From assembly GCF_001411555.2 (NCBI RefSeq), contig NC_049907.1, positions 10,968,622-11,032,621 of the forward strand: a stretch of DNA of 64,000 bases, given 5' to 3'. Positions 36,301 through 47,500 of this stretch are shown piece by piece. The notes under the pieces were generated by a model. That model was not told the DNA's origin and made no database searches. It was given only the letters and a program-made list of their open reading frames with translations. The position numbers and the translations under genes are program-made. The DNA is from Juglans regia. Its lineage: Eukaryota > Streptophyta > Magnoliopsida > Fagales > Juglandaceae. Position 1 is the stretch's first letter; every line of letters starts with the position of its first letter.

Positions 36301-37929
36301 ATAGATTCGGATAAAAGTAAAAAATCTTTGATTTTAGCTAAAGAAAAACATTTGAATTTCCTCCAACAGGAAATCAAATACAAAAGGGTTTCAGAACAGT
36401 TATCCTCTTCTTTGTTGATTTCAAAAATTGATGATTTTAACAGATGTCTCATAACAGATGTTTGTTCTGATTTACCTAATGCTTTTTGGTATAGGAAGAA
36501 ACACATAGTTTTTCTCCCATACGTTAAAGATTTTGAAGAAAGAAATATTCCAACAAAGGCCACCTCTGTTCAAATGAACAAGCAAACCTTGGAATATTGC
36601 AAAAAAGAAATTTCTGAATTAAAACAAAAAGGGATTATTAGGGATAGCAAATCTCCGTGGTCTTGTTCAGCCTTTTATGTTCAGAAAAATGCCGAACTAG
36701 AAAGAGGTACCCCTCGTCTAGTCATTAACTACAAACCCTTGAATAAAATCTTAGAGTGGATATGATACCCTATCCCCAATAAGAATGACTTAATTCATAG
36801 GTTAAGTGATGCAGTTGTCTTCTCCAAATTTGACCTAAAGTCAGGTTTTTGGCAAATCCAAATAGCCGAGTCAGATAGGTATAAGACTGCTTTTGTTACA
36901 CCCTTTGGTCACTTCGAGTGGAATGTGATGCCTTTTGGTCTCAAAAATGCTCCTAGTGAATTCCAAAATATCATGAACGATATTTTCAATTCGTTCTCTA
37001 CTTTCACCATCGTTTATATCGACGATGTCCTTGTTTTCTCCAAGTCTATTGATGAACATTGGAAACACTTGTAATCGTTTCTTGACATCATCAGACATAA
37101 TGGTCTTGTTGTTTCGGCAACAAAAATCAAATTATTTCAGACCAAGATCAGATTCCTTGGTTATGATATATCTGAAGGCAAAATCAGGCCCATTCAACGA
37201 GCCATTGAATTTGCTGACAAATTCCCTGATGTCATCACTGACAAAAATCAATTGCAGAGATTCTTAGGATCTCTCAATTATGTTGCTGACTTCTACAAGG
37301 ATAAGAGGAAACAATGTCGTCCTTTGTTCAAACGACTCCTTACCAATCCTCCTCCTTGGACAGAAGAACATACAAATTTAGTAAGGAAAATCAAAGCATA
37401 TGTTAAAACCCTTCCGTGCCTTGGTATCCCTACTTCTGATTCATTCAAAATTGTTCAAACAGATGTCTCAAACATTGGTTATGGCGGCATTCTGAAACAA
37501 TGTATTTCACCAGGTTCTTCTGAACAAATTGTTCGCTTCCATTCTGGAACCTGGAATTCTGCACAAGAAAAATATAGTACTATCAAAAAAGAAATCTTGG
37601 CTATAGTACTATGTATTTCTAAATTTCAATCTGATTTACTTAACCAAAAATTTTTGGTGAGGATTGATTTCATGAGTACTAAATTTGTTTTAGAAAAAAA
37701 TGTTAAAAACATTGCATCAAAACATATTTTTGCACGATGGCAAGCTATTTTAAGTGTTTTTTATTTTGATATTGAATACATCAAAGGCACACAAAACTCA
37801 ATCCCTGACTTTCTCACCCGTGAATTCTTGCAGAAACCCCATCATGGTCAGCAAGAAGAAAACAAGAGAAAGAGAGAAAAAAGTGAATCCACCACCCCCA
37901 ATGCCCAGTATAAACCTCATCAAGAATGA
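33325..37929 (+). pseudogene. Viral ORF1 remainder: coat protein, protease, RT, RNase H (defective)
   Basis: Open from 33325 to 36762, over 1100 codons. Order: lysine-rich N-terminal part; coat core with VLKYWWDKHLTNETKETIQH (about 34510); basic stretch RRKPRDEFYKKTYKKPFSK; zinc knuckle CFNCGKTGHFADKC (35212-35253); an acidic Ser-rich segment and a coiled-coil-like KELVELRSEVNNLKSENEVL; aspartic protease AMIDSGSDLNCI (about 35980-36015); RT start SPWSCSAFYVQKN with RLVINYKPLN. An in-frame TGA at 36763-36765 and a TAA at 37072-37074 interrupt the RT; between them are FSKFDLKSGFWQIQIAESDR and the catalytic YIDDVL (37015-37032). RNase H follows from about 37450 (VQTDVSNIGYGGIL, YSTIKKEILAIVLC). 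The end at 37929 is a Lys/Glu-rich tail. Confidence 0.9.
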
Positions 37930-39175
37930 GGCTGGATCTTCTACTACTAGTGCCGTATCTACAGCACTAGACATTGCCAACAGGTTCCAGCCACTTGGCA
38001 AACCTGTCCAACCACAGACTTTCTCGTCTGCGGTAACTACAGCCTTTGACCCATATGCGAAAGCAATTGAGTCAAAGAACACAAATGCTATTGTCCCCCA
38101 GTTTTTCCTCCCAAAAGGAAAATCTGAGTATCTGAAAAATAATTTTGCTTCATATCTGTTCCATATCGAGCCTAACAGCACGATATATACAGATGTTTTC
38201 CAAATTTCTTTTTCTTACTTTCTTTCTCTTTTCCACTGGATCCCTGAAGATTCTTCAAAAAATCTCCAGTTCTATTCCAGTATTCTTATCCAAACAAATT
38301 CTTTGGTTATCAAACCTATTTATGACAAGGTTGATACCAACAAATTAATTTTTCACAGTGCCTATATCCACCGAGTCATTATTCAAGCAGAATGGGGATC
38401 TACCCCATCTACTTCCAAACGACTCGCCCAAACAGACACTACTTTTTCTTACTTTGATTATATTGATGCTTGGAAGCGCTTCATATTCTTCCAAACCCCA
38501 AATATGAGCCACTCTTGGTTCATAAAATTTGATACCAAATTTAAAGGAAATTTTCCTCTTTAGTTCATCCAATGGTGGAACCGATATGGATTAATTCTTG
38601 AAAATCTTCCTGATGAGCTCTTCAAAGCTTATCAACATTTTTCAAAAATCGTCGATCCAACTTTGGATCAACACTCCAAAAAATTTCATCACACTTTACA
38701 CTTCTGTAAAAGATACCACCTCCCGTGGATCTTTAAATGGAATTATGAAAGAAATAGTGATGTTATGACACGAGTTTATTTCACCAAATGGTAGGATAAA
38801 TTTGCAAGTTCTGAAAAAATTGTTGATTTATTGATCAAGGATTTTCCACAGATTGCACCTAACCTGCAGAATAGAAAAGAATTTCCAAAGATCATTGCTG
38901 GACCATCCAAGGCTCCTGAATATCCCTTAATTCAAGCCCCTGCGTCTCCAACAAAATTCGGGGGAGCAAAGGACAGTTCATCTACCAAATCCTCTAAGTC
39001 TAAAAAGAAAACTGACATCTTTGATGGACTTAAAAAGAAGGATTTAATCAACATACTTAAAGAATCACTATCAAAGTCTCAAAGCAAATCTGAAGATGAA
39101 GAATCAGACAATGCATCAGAGGCTTCCTACAGCAATCTCTTCGGTAACTCTGGGTTTTACACAGACGAAGAATAA
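37844..39175 (+). pseudogene. Viral ORF2, unknown function (defective)
   Basis: Starts with ATG at 37844, 86 bases inside the end of ORF1 in another frame (MVSKKKTREREKKVNPPPPM). It encodes about 443 codons to 39175, with in-frame TAG at 38561-38563 and 38792-38794. The middle is a folded-looking domain rich in aromatic residues (ASYLFHIEPNSTIYTDVFQI; FIQWWNRYG); the last third is low-complexity, Ser/Lys/Glu/Asp-rich, ending SNLFGNSGFYTDEE. I recognise no domain. The overlapping position matches ORF2 of florendoviruses, whose role is unknown. The overlap suggests reinitiation or leaky scanning; that is inference. Confidence 0.75.
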
Positions 39176-39379
39176 TTGCTACTATTTTCAGACAGAAGAG
39201 GACTAATGACAGACCACTTTGGTCAGACTACTACTTGAGTTCAAAGAAGACCTATTGACTGGTCTCCTTTAAACAAGATTTGTCATTTTGTGCCGAAAGC
39301 AGCAACCGCCGCCAGACACAATGATAACATCTGTGATTAAAAAGTACTAACTCTGTTCAATCACTTTTTACTTTTTACT

Positions 39380-39640
39380 TTACCCGTGCCTAAACAGTAA
39401 TAACAACTGTTCACTCACGGATCTACCTTGTAAATAGGAACTCCTTCATCTATAAAAGGAGGACCTTACTTCAGAATAAGGGGAGTCAATCCTGGAATTC
39501 ATTCTAGAACTCACTCACCTTATTCTCACCCACCATCCTAATTACTCTCACCTATTTCAAGATTGTAAGTGCAAATATCAGCACTACCTTCTTTCTTTGT
39601 ATTTTCATTATCTTTATATCAATGATAATGTTTTATTCAT
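39380..39640 (+). promoter_or_regulatory. Candidate viral pregenomic RNA promoter and leader start
   Basis: TATAAAAG at 39451-39458 lies about 275 bases after ORF2, with GGACC and pyrimidine-rich sequence 20-35 bases downstream where transcription would begin. Caulimovirids place their single strong promoter in this intergenic region. In a circular genome the leader would continue from here into the left end of the integrated copy (about 32030-32240). Confidence 0.5.
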
Positions 39641-39795
39641 ATATCTGTTTTAGCATTGCATCCATGCATATGGTCGGTTTTACCGCCTGCCTTTAATTGT
39701 GCATATTTTATTATGCAAATTTATCATATCTTCCTTTCTTCCTCTTCTTCTTCATGTCTTCTTCCCCCCTCTCTCCCTTCCGCTTGTTTTGGATA

Positions 39796-39815
39796 TATAT
39801 ATATATATATACACA
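39796..39815. repeat. (AT)n microsatellite at the right viral border
   Basis: About nine AT units followed by ACACAC. It lies just past the last sequence that looks viral. Confidence 0.85.
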
Positions 39816-39834
39816 CGGCTAGAAAGAGAAAAAA

Positions 39835-40160
39835 TATTTTGTTTGGAGAATAAAATGAGATGAGAAATTTATAAATAATAATGAAATTACTTTTGAATAG
39901 TAGTAAAATAATTTAAGTCAAAATATTTTATTAGATTTTGAAAAATAAAAGAAATTTAAATAAAAATATTAAAAAATTAAAATATTGTTATAATATAATT
40001 TTTATTTTATAATTTGAAAAAGTTGATTTTTTTATTATTTAAAAGTTTGAAAAAATTATAATGATTAGATTAAAAAGTTAAAAATTTAAAATTAAAAGGT
40101 ATTTATATTTAAATGATATTTGGAATGGAATGAGATTATGTCTTCCCAAACGGGGCCTAA
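39835..40160. repeat. Candidate MITE, TTTGTTTGGA family
   Basis: Left end TTTTGTTTGGAGAATAAAAT with GAGATGAG following; right end GGAATGAGATTATGTCTTCC then CCAAACGGGGCCTAAC, an imperfect inverted match (GTTTGG/CCAAAC). Interior AT-rich and non-coding. Confidence 0.5.
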
Positions 40161-42000
40161 CATGAAAAGAGCGAATTAAAGTAGAACTTTTCCTTAACTT
40201 TCCTGTTTCGAAGTAGAAACGGTTTGATGCCACGGTATCCCCATATTTCTTTCGTTTCGTGACAGTTTGAACTTAAAGCCAGATCCGAAAACTATGGCCT
40301 GATTCCATGGATTTGTTAAAGCAGAATTTTACATTATAGAATGGCTTTTAAACGTTGTATGTATCCTCCTGCGTCTTTTGCGAGCACGCATACAGCACAG
40401 GTATTTATTTATTTATTTATTTTATAAAAAGGCCACTTTTCTCTGAGAAGAAACAAATTCGAAAACAATGTTAAGAAAATAAAAAAATAAGTGTTTGTTT
40501 GATTAAACAACAGTTATTTTGGATTTAATTATCACAGCCTTGTTAATTTAAATACAACCAAAAAGTTTTTCCCATCCAAAACATGTTCTAAACACTAAAT
40601 AGTACATTAAATTAATGTCATTAATATTAGTTTCCTTTAATCTTATTGGCTTATAAAATGCATTCATTTCAACGGTAATTATCGTTATTATATAGTCCAC
40701 TTAGAACATCATTGTCAAGTCGAAATTTTGACTAAAACTTGAAATTTTATTTGAAGAGATTAATCCATATTGGACTAGTCATTTTAAAGTCAAAATAATA
40801 ATATAATATTATATATTTTACTAATTTTTTTATATATATTTTATAAATACTCTATATACTAATTAATAATTTAATTTTTACTGTCCAAACAAATTATTTA
40901 ACATAAAAAAGAAATGAAGAAGAGACGAAGAGAAAGGAAATACTTTTTAATAAAATATTATTTTGGTTGGTGAATAATAACTAATTAAATATGACTTTAG
41001 TTTTCCATTTACTGTAGCTCATAACTTGACTTAAAGTAATTTGACTAGTCCAATTCAACTGATTTTGAAAAAATTTAGTAAAAATTTTGATTTGACTAAC
41101 ATTTAACTAGTCCAATACTAGTGCTCTTACACATCAGGATTGCAATTTTTTTTTTAATTATTTTTATATAGCAGGTCTTAGACTTGGAGTGGCAAATTAA
41201 GAAGAGTACACATGCTGATAATATTGTTTCTCATTTTTCTTTTTCTTTCTCTTTTTTAAGGTAAGTAGATACCAAGCTAAGATGCAAAAGAAGATCCATG
41301 CTGAAATTAGATACCTGTAGCTCAAACCCATACAAATACTTCAGATCCTAAAATGAAACAAAAAGAGAAGCATTTATTTCTTCAAAAACTCTTCACAACC
41401 TCTTAACATTTCACACTCTACATTATTTTTAATTTTTATTATTTTTTTCTTTTATCAAATATTTATTATATAAATAATGAATAAAAAATTTGAAATAATT
41501 TTAAAAGAATAAATTTAAAAAAAAATTTAAAATAAATATTAAAAATTTAAAAACTTTTAAAAAATATAAAATGTAGAGTATGTGAAGGTTGTATAGCAAA
41601 GCTATTGTTTCTTTGTCAGATACAATGATCAATAAACAATAAATGGCAACTGAAGGAGAAGAAAGCAATGGATATCGGTCAGTGAACCACTGCTTTTCAG
41701 AGAATTATGTACATTTTAGTCAGAGTAATAAAGAAGCAGATAGATTTGAACAGCAGAGGAGGTGATTTTGTCATGTTTATTCACACATATACACGCAATA
41801 ACCACGTAGAAGGAAAATAGATACAAAATTTGGGAACTCTGCTTAGCTTGGTGACAGAACATGAAGAGCAATGATAAGCAGTAAATACTCGACAAAAGCC
41901 CTGATTCCAGCAAGGAAACCTGATAGGCTATCTTTTTTCATCACAGTCAATTCAATATTAAAATCCTTTAGCTTTGTCTTTTTCGCGTAATTTACAACAA
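40161..42000. other. Intergenic, AT-rich; 3' flank of the DMXL-like gene
   Basis: No gene recognised. It holds a dispersed repeat copy at 40738-40882, further MITE-like motifs at 41040-41130 (GACTAGTCCAATTCAACT, GTGCTCTTA) and a TTTAAAA-rich stretch near 41500. The right part, towards 42000, may contain the distal 3' UTR of the DMXL-like gene. Confidence 0.5.
40738..40882 (+). repeat. Dispersed AT-rich repeat, copy B
   Basis: Matches 25808-25950: TTAATCCATATTGGACTA, AATATAATATTATATATT, TTATAAATACTCTATATACT and TTAATAATTTAATTTTTACT are shared with few changes. Confidence 0.7.
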
Positions 42001-42131
42001 CTGCTACAGGGACTTCATTTCTCTGCTTTTAGCAATGCAAAAAATTCCTGATGGAAGAAACTACACATAAGTCAGCTGCATTCCAGGCTCTCATGGCTAG
42101 TATTTTAAAACAAGAATTGTAAGAGACATAC

Positions 42132-42221
42132 ATTGCTGACCATGTAAAGATATGTTGACAATAGGCAACCAGAATGAGCAACATGGAATGTCACGCCAAC
42201 CTTCCCTGGCTCGCCATTGCT
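42132..42221 (-). other. Probable spliced 3' UTR exon of the DMXL-like gene
   Basis: Between an acceptor-like TTCCACAG and a donor-like CAAT|GTATGTC. It would follow the UTR donor at 42300. Non-coding; supported only by splice-site appearance. Confidence 0.4.
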
Positions 42222-42314
42222 GTGGAATTCAAAACTTATCGATTTTCATTCTGAAACAACGGTTCCGTGAGCACAGGTGTATCTTTCGCTTAAAACTCAC
42301 CGAGTCCCATGTTG

Positions 42315-42404
42315 CTACTGTTTGAGCTCTACCAGCTTTACAATGCCATCTCCACCGCATGTAAGAAAACCGTGTGAAAAAACTTGTATGTCTGTTACAG
42401 CAGC
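42315..42404 (-). CDS. DMXL-like last coding exon
   Basis: Acceptor TGGAACAG; AAVTDIQVFSHGFLTCGGDG then IVKLVELKQ and TAG. The exon continues to about 42301, where CTCG|GTGAGTTTT looks like a donor for a 3' UTR intron. Confidence 0.88.
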   Translation of the reverse strand, partial: AAVTDIQVFSHGFLTCGGDGIVKLVELKQ

Positions 42405-44493
42405 CTGTTCCATATGAATGAATTTTTCTTTAGTACAGGTATACAACTAAAGAAATTTCCTTTGAGAACAAAGCCAGATTCTATGTTATGTTAGCAAATT
42501 TGTGTGATAAAAGATTACCCGAACAATTCCACCAAAGCCTCGAGAGCTTGGTTGCAGAAAGGTATGTCTTTCATGCAATTTTGACCAGTGATATACTAAC
42601 TTAGCCCTTTTGGCATCCCAAAGTTTAACATCTCCATCTTTGCTTCCCGTCAAGAACAAACTAGTATTTGGGATGGTACGTATTTTGGTGATACTCCCTT
42701 CAGACCATTTGATTTAAATAAAATTAGATCAAATAATCATGCATAATAGATGACATTTAAAAGAACAAAGCTTTACCTGAGTGAGCCTTTGTTACATTTA
42801 AAACAACAAAGCTGTACCTGAGTGAGCCTTTGGTATATACCAAAGCATCCCATTTCGATTCTGGTCCCCAACATTTTTAGTAATCCCTCTCTGCATGTCA
42901 GAACTTGAAGATGAGCTGATGCTTTCACCATTATCAGCGTGCCTGTTCCGCTTACTCTTACCAGTAGCAATGTACCGGAAGTCATGGAGTCCAACATCAC
43001 CACCTTTGCCGCCAGTCACAATAAGAGGAGAAATGGAACCACTTCCTATATCATTATCAAACACAGCAAGGGAGCGGGCTCCACCTTCACAACAAAGGGA
43101 ATGAATAAACAACTTGACTGCTAAAAATGCATATTGTTAACTAATTTAATCACAGCTGAATAGCAATCTACAAACCAAAAAGTATGGCCAGAGCACCGAA
43201 AGAAGATTGAAGGGTAATGGGTTTGTCAATGTTCCAGATCTGATGCATTTAGAAGTTTTTTTTTTAATGAACTTCCACAAATGATGCTGCCATGAATCTA
43301 GACCAAAACAATAACAATCTACGAAACGATAACCTAAACCTTACTTTATATGGAGGATAGAAACAATTCATTTGAGGGAGTGAGGTAATTACCAGATTCA
43401 TGATCCGATTAGGTAACTTCAATTTATATCTTACATTGTTAATAGTTGTCATCATAATTCGCATCACCTTCGGGCAACTTTCACGAGTCAATATTTTTTG
43501 GAATACTTATGTCACCACCAGAAAAACTTGTGGGAATATAGTATAATAATGTAACTAGTTTTTATGTATTTTCTATTTCAAATGTACCTATACATTCCAC
43601 TACAAATCAATAGAATTGGGCAGATAAAGATGGTCACATGCAACCAGTTTCACCATGTGCAGTTTCAAACTAAGAGGAAAACCTTCATGACATATAATGG
43701 AAGCTCGAGAGGTTGAAGGTGGAGCCAATGTATCCCATATAACCACATTAACACCATTGGAGCTATTTCCAGCTGCAGCAATGACTGATCCGCCAGAAAC
43801 ATAAGTAACATCCCTACAAAAGTACTTAAGATTTAGTATCAATTAAAAGCACAAAGATACACACCCACACTTTTTATTATCAGTAAATAAGTATTTTATT
43901 GATAATAGGCGAAGCCAAGTACACGGGACATATACAAGAGCCACACCTAGGCATGACTATCTAAGATACAAGAAAATCATGTACGTTCATGCCATTAAAA
44001 TCTATTAGAATCGACCAATGGAATAAAGTGTGCAGAAAAAAAGTTTTAAGCTCATCCATTGTCTGTTCACAATCCTCAAAGCTCCGAGTGTTCCTCTCCA
44101 TCCATACACACCACCATAGACAGGTCGGTATCATCTTCCACATAGCTGCAATTTGAGAATTACCTCGGATTCCTTGCCAACTAGCCAAAAATTCAACAAC
44201 CCTTATTGGCATTACCCAAATGAGTCCCACTCTCGCGAATATATCGTTCCATAAATTCATGGCTACATCACAATGTAATAATAGAGAATCCAGAGAATCA
44301 CCACTTTTCTTACACATGTAGCACCAATCCAATACAATGAAGCGGCGTTTCCTTAGACTATCTAAGGTGAGCATCTTCCCTAACGAAGTTGTCCATACAA
44401 AAAAAGAAGCTTTTAGGGGGACCTTAGTCTTCCATATGTTCTTCCATGGGAAAGTTCTTGTAGAGTGTGTCATAAGATTTATAGTACGACACA

Positions 44494-44527
<34 letters not shown>

Positions 44528-47500
44528 CATTTCAACTATAGATTTTGTTACCCGACACTAGACCAAATCAAACAAATACCACTATTGTGAGGATTAATTC
44601 TAACACACTTCGAAATCCTGAATAAGCAAGAAGAAACAACACCCTGAACTTTTAGCCAAGTAATTTATATAATTGTTCCTGGTTTTCACTCACAAAAAAT
44701 GAAATAGAAAAAGAAAGCCAACGTAAAATGAGACAAATGGGGAGAAAATGGCCACTGTACAGGGAACAGACTTCCATGGCAACATAGATGATATTACTTC
44801 ACTAAAATCTGGAGAAGTGATAAAAATGAAAATACATTTTTTTTATTGGCACCAGGTGTTCGAGACTTTGAGAACAAAGTATCGACTAATCCCGGGGGTA
44901 CACATGCCCTCAACAAGAAGTTTCCCGCAAGTGCACCTCGGGTAATTCAAGAAAAAGTTTCCCCCATCCCGATGACCCTTAGAAATTGTTTGCACCCAAG
45001 AGGATTCGAACCTTAGACCTGAAGGGAGCATATCACCAAGACCAAGGCCTTTATCACTTGAAATACATGAAAAAAGAAGAAAGAAAGCCAATGTATAATG
45101 AGTCAAATGGGGAGAAAACGGCCATGCTACAGGGAACAAACTTGCATGATAATATGGAGGAAATTACTTCACTCAAATCTGGAGAAGTGATGCTAGTATG
45201 CTTGACCAAGTCAAAATAACGTTCTAATTAATTCCTCAATCTTCCATCGACTTCCCAAGCATGGCTAAGATGAAAAGAAGGGTGAGTGGAACTGCCCTGT
45301 AAAACAACAGGAATAGAATACATACGATGCATGGTTATTGAAGCAGAGAGATGATTCTGTTGGACAAATGTTACTCCTTCCTCCAACCTCCAGCTGCCAT
45401 GTGCATACAGTTCCATCCAAGGCTGCAGTAGCAAATCTGTGTCCACAGTAGTCAAACTGCAAAGCTGATATTGATGCAAGAGCATAAGGCGGAGGGACAT
45501 TTGCAGCAGGCAGCACTCCATAAGTTGCGGTAGCTTTGTCTTTACCAAACTGCACTTATTAACCCATATCATCCTTATGCTTATGCACTAAAAGTCACAA
45601 TGAACAATAAACAATTCACAAACCTCACTTAAGCGTTTTTTAAACTTTTAATGTCCATGCATTTCAACATATTATTTAAACATTTAATGTCCATGCATTG
45701 TATTTCTTTTCCTTTACTCTTTTATAGCTCTCTCCTGGAGCTTTTGGTGGTGATTTCTGAGAATCTAGAATCAGAAGAAAATAAAGGAGTAGAATAGACT
45801 AGTCACTGGTGCAACATAACAGGTAAGCTTCAACATGCAAAAGTTATTTTCCCTAAACTCATTTTGTTTGTCTGTCTGGTGAGAGACAAATCAATAATAC
45901 AAGAAGCTCAAATACTAATGCACCTCGAGATGATGGTGGTACTTTACTATGCGAATTTGAAACATGGTTGAAACCATGCCTAAACTGCAATCAACCTAAA
46001 CCCTTCCCGTTATGGCCAACAGCACAATCAAGGAAATGATCATTTCATAAAGAATAGGCAACATTTTGGATTGTATTTTATCAAAAAAACACTTGAAAAT
46101 ACATTTCTTTCTGATGAGTAGAAAACCTTATAAGAATTCCCATTTGCTCCACAAAATCTACAAGAATATTGCAAGAAAAATACCCAAAGAAAGACTAATG
46201 CGTTACCAATGAACTATTGCATATGTTACCATATGATATGAAAGTTCTTACCTCCCATAAGTAAATGTGTGTATTGCTAGAACCCACCAAGAAGAATGGC
46301 CTAGAGGGGTGACCTGAGAAAGCCCTTGTGCTTATATTTTCAACAGTAGGTGGTGCATCAACAAACTCCTCAAAGTCTTGTTGAATCTCCCAACCTAAGC
46401 CAGAGGCTCCCATACCGGCATAACCCGGTATCCCAAATGCTCCACCACCAGTCAAGTCCCTGCCGGGCCTAACCAGAGAGCCCACACCAACAGTTGCTCC
46501 ACCCAACCCAAGGTGTGCACCTCTTTCGCTCCCTAGACCAACACCAGGAGAGACACGTGTTGGAACTGGGGTCGATTCAGAACCAGCCCACCCATTCTGT
46601 GGCCAATCAGCTATTGACCAGATATAGTCTGACTGATCACTGAAAGTCGAACCATCTTCCCAATTAAAGAACAGTATGCCCTGAATTGATACAATTTGAC
46701 GTTAGTACATGTTTTGCATGTCATTCCAGGTTGGGCATAAGATATAGATAAAAAGGCTAAAATATAATCAAGGCAGACAAATTAAAGACAAATAACTAAT
46801 GTCCTACTCTTCAAAGCTTTATTGCAGCATAAAGCAAGCTGGCAAACACTCCCCCTAGACTCTTTAGATGGAATTTGTTATTTTTATAAGTACATTGAAT
46901 AAACACAATTACTAATGTATAAAACAATCCCGCCAGAAAAGGGAGAAATTTTACAATTTTGTTCTCCCATGTAATTTTTGCATCCCCATCATGCACATGT
47001 CAATGATAATTAAGAAACACGCAGCACTGAGTTGAGTATTATCGCTAAATTAAAACAACAGCATCGAGATTCAATGATGCTACTTCGATGGCAGCTAGTA
47101 AGCAAAATGTTGGGGGAGGGGAGATAAATAAAAAGGAACAAAAATTTTTGTGACTGGTATCCAAGTTATGTGTAACGCCTCAATGGAAGGCCCAAACCAC
47201 ATGACCTATACTCCAAAAGGACTAGATAATGATACAATTGAAACCCTATTGGAATCTTATAAAGAGCAAGAACTTCTCATTTACACCACCTACCCTTATA
47301 CTTATCATATGGGGTATCACAATCTCCTCCCTTAAATTCCCAACGTCCTAGTTGGACCTATTCACTGTAGGTGGCACGGCTCAAGTCCCACATTTCTGGT
47401 TGGGATAGGCTCTGATACCATTTGTAACGTCCCAATGGAAGACTCAAACCACATGACCTATACTTCAAAAGGACTAGTCAATGATACAACTGGAGCTCCA

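Larger units (their letters stand above)
32030..39640 (+). mobile_element. Endogenous caulimovirid (florendovirus-like), nearly complete and defective
   Basis: A single plus-strand unit encodes, in order, a 30K-type movement protein, a coat protein with CCHC zinc knuckle, an aspartic protease, reverse transcriptase and RNase H, then a second ORF overlapping the end of the first, then a TATA-containing non-coding region. No integrase and no LTRs are present, which separates it from gypsy elements and places it in the Caulimoviridae. A movement-to-RNase H layout in essentially one frame plus one downstream ORF of unknown function fits the genus Florendovirus, known from endogenous copies in many flowering plants; the genus call is recall. 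The unit is broken by premature stops and one frame break, so it encodes no intact virus. Outer borders are approximate: AT-rich host-like DNA on the left, an AT-rich MITE-like segment on the right. Confidence 0.88.
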
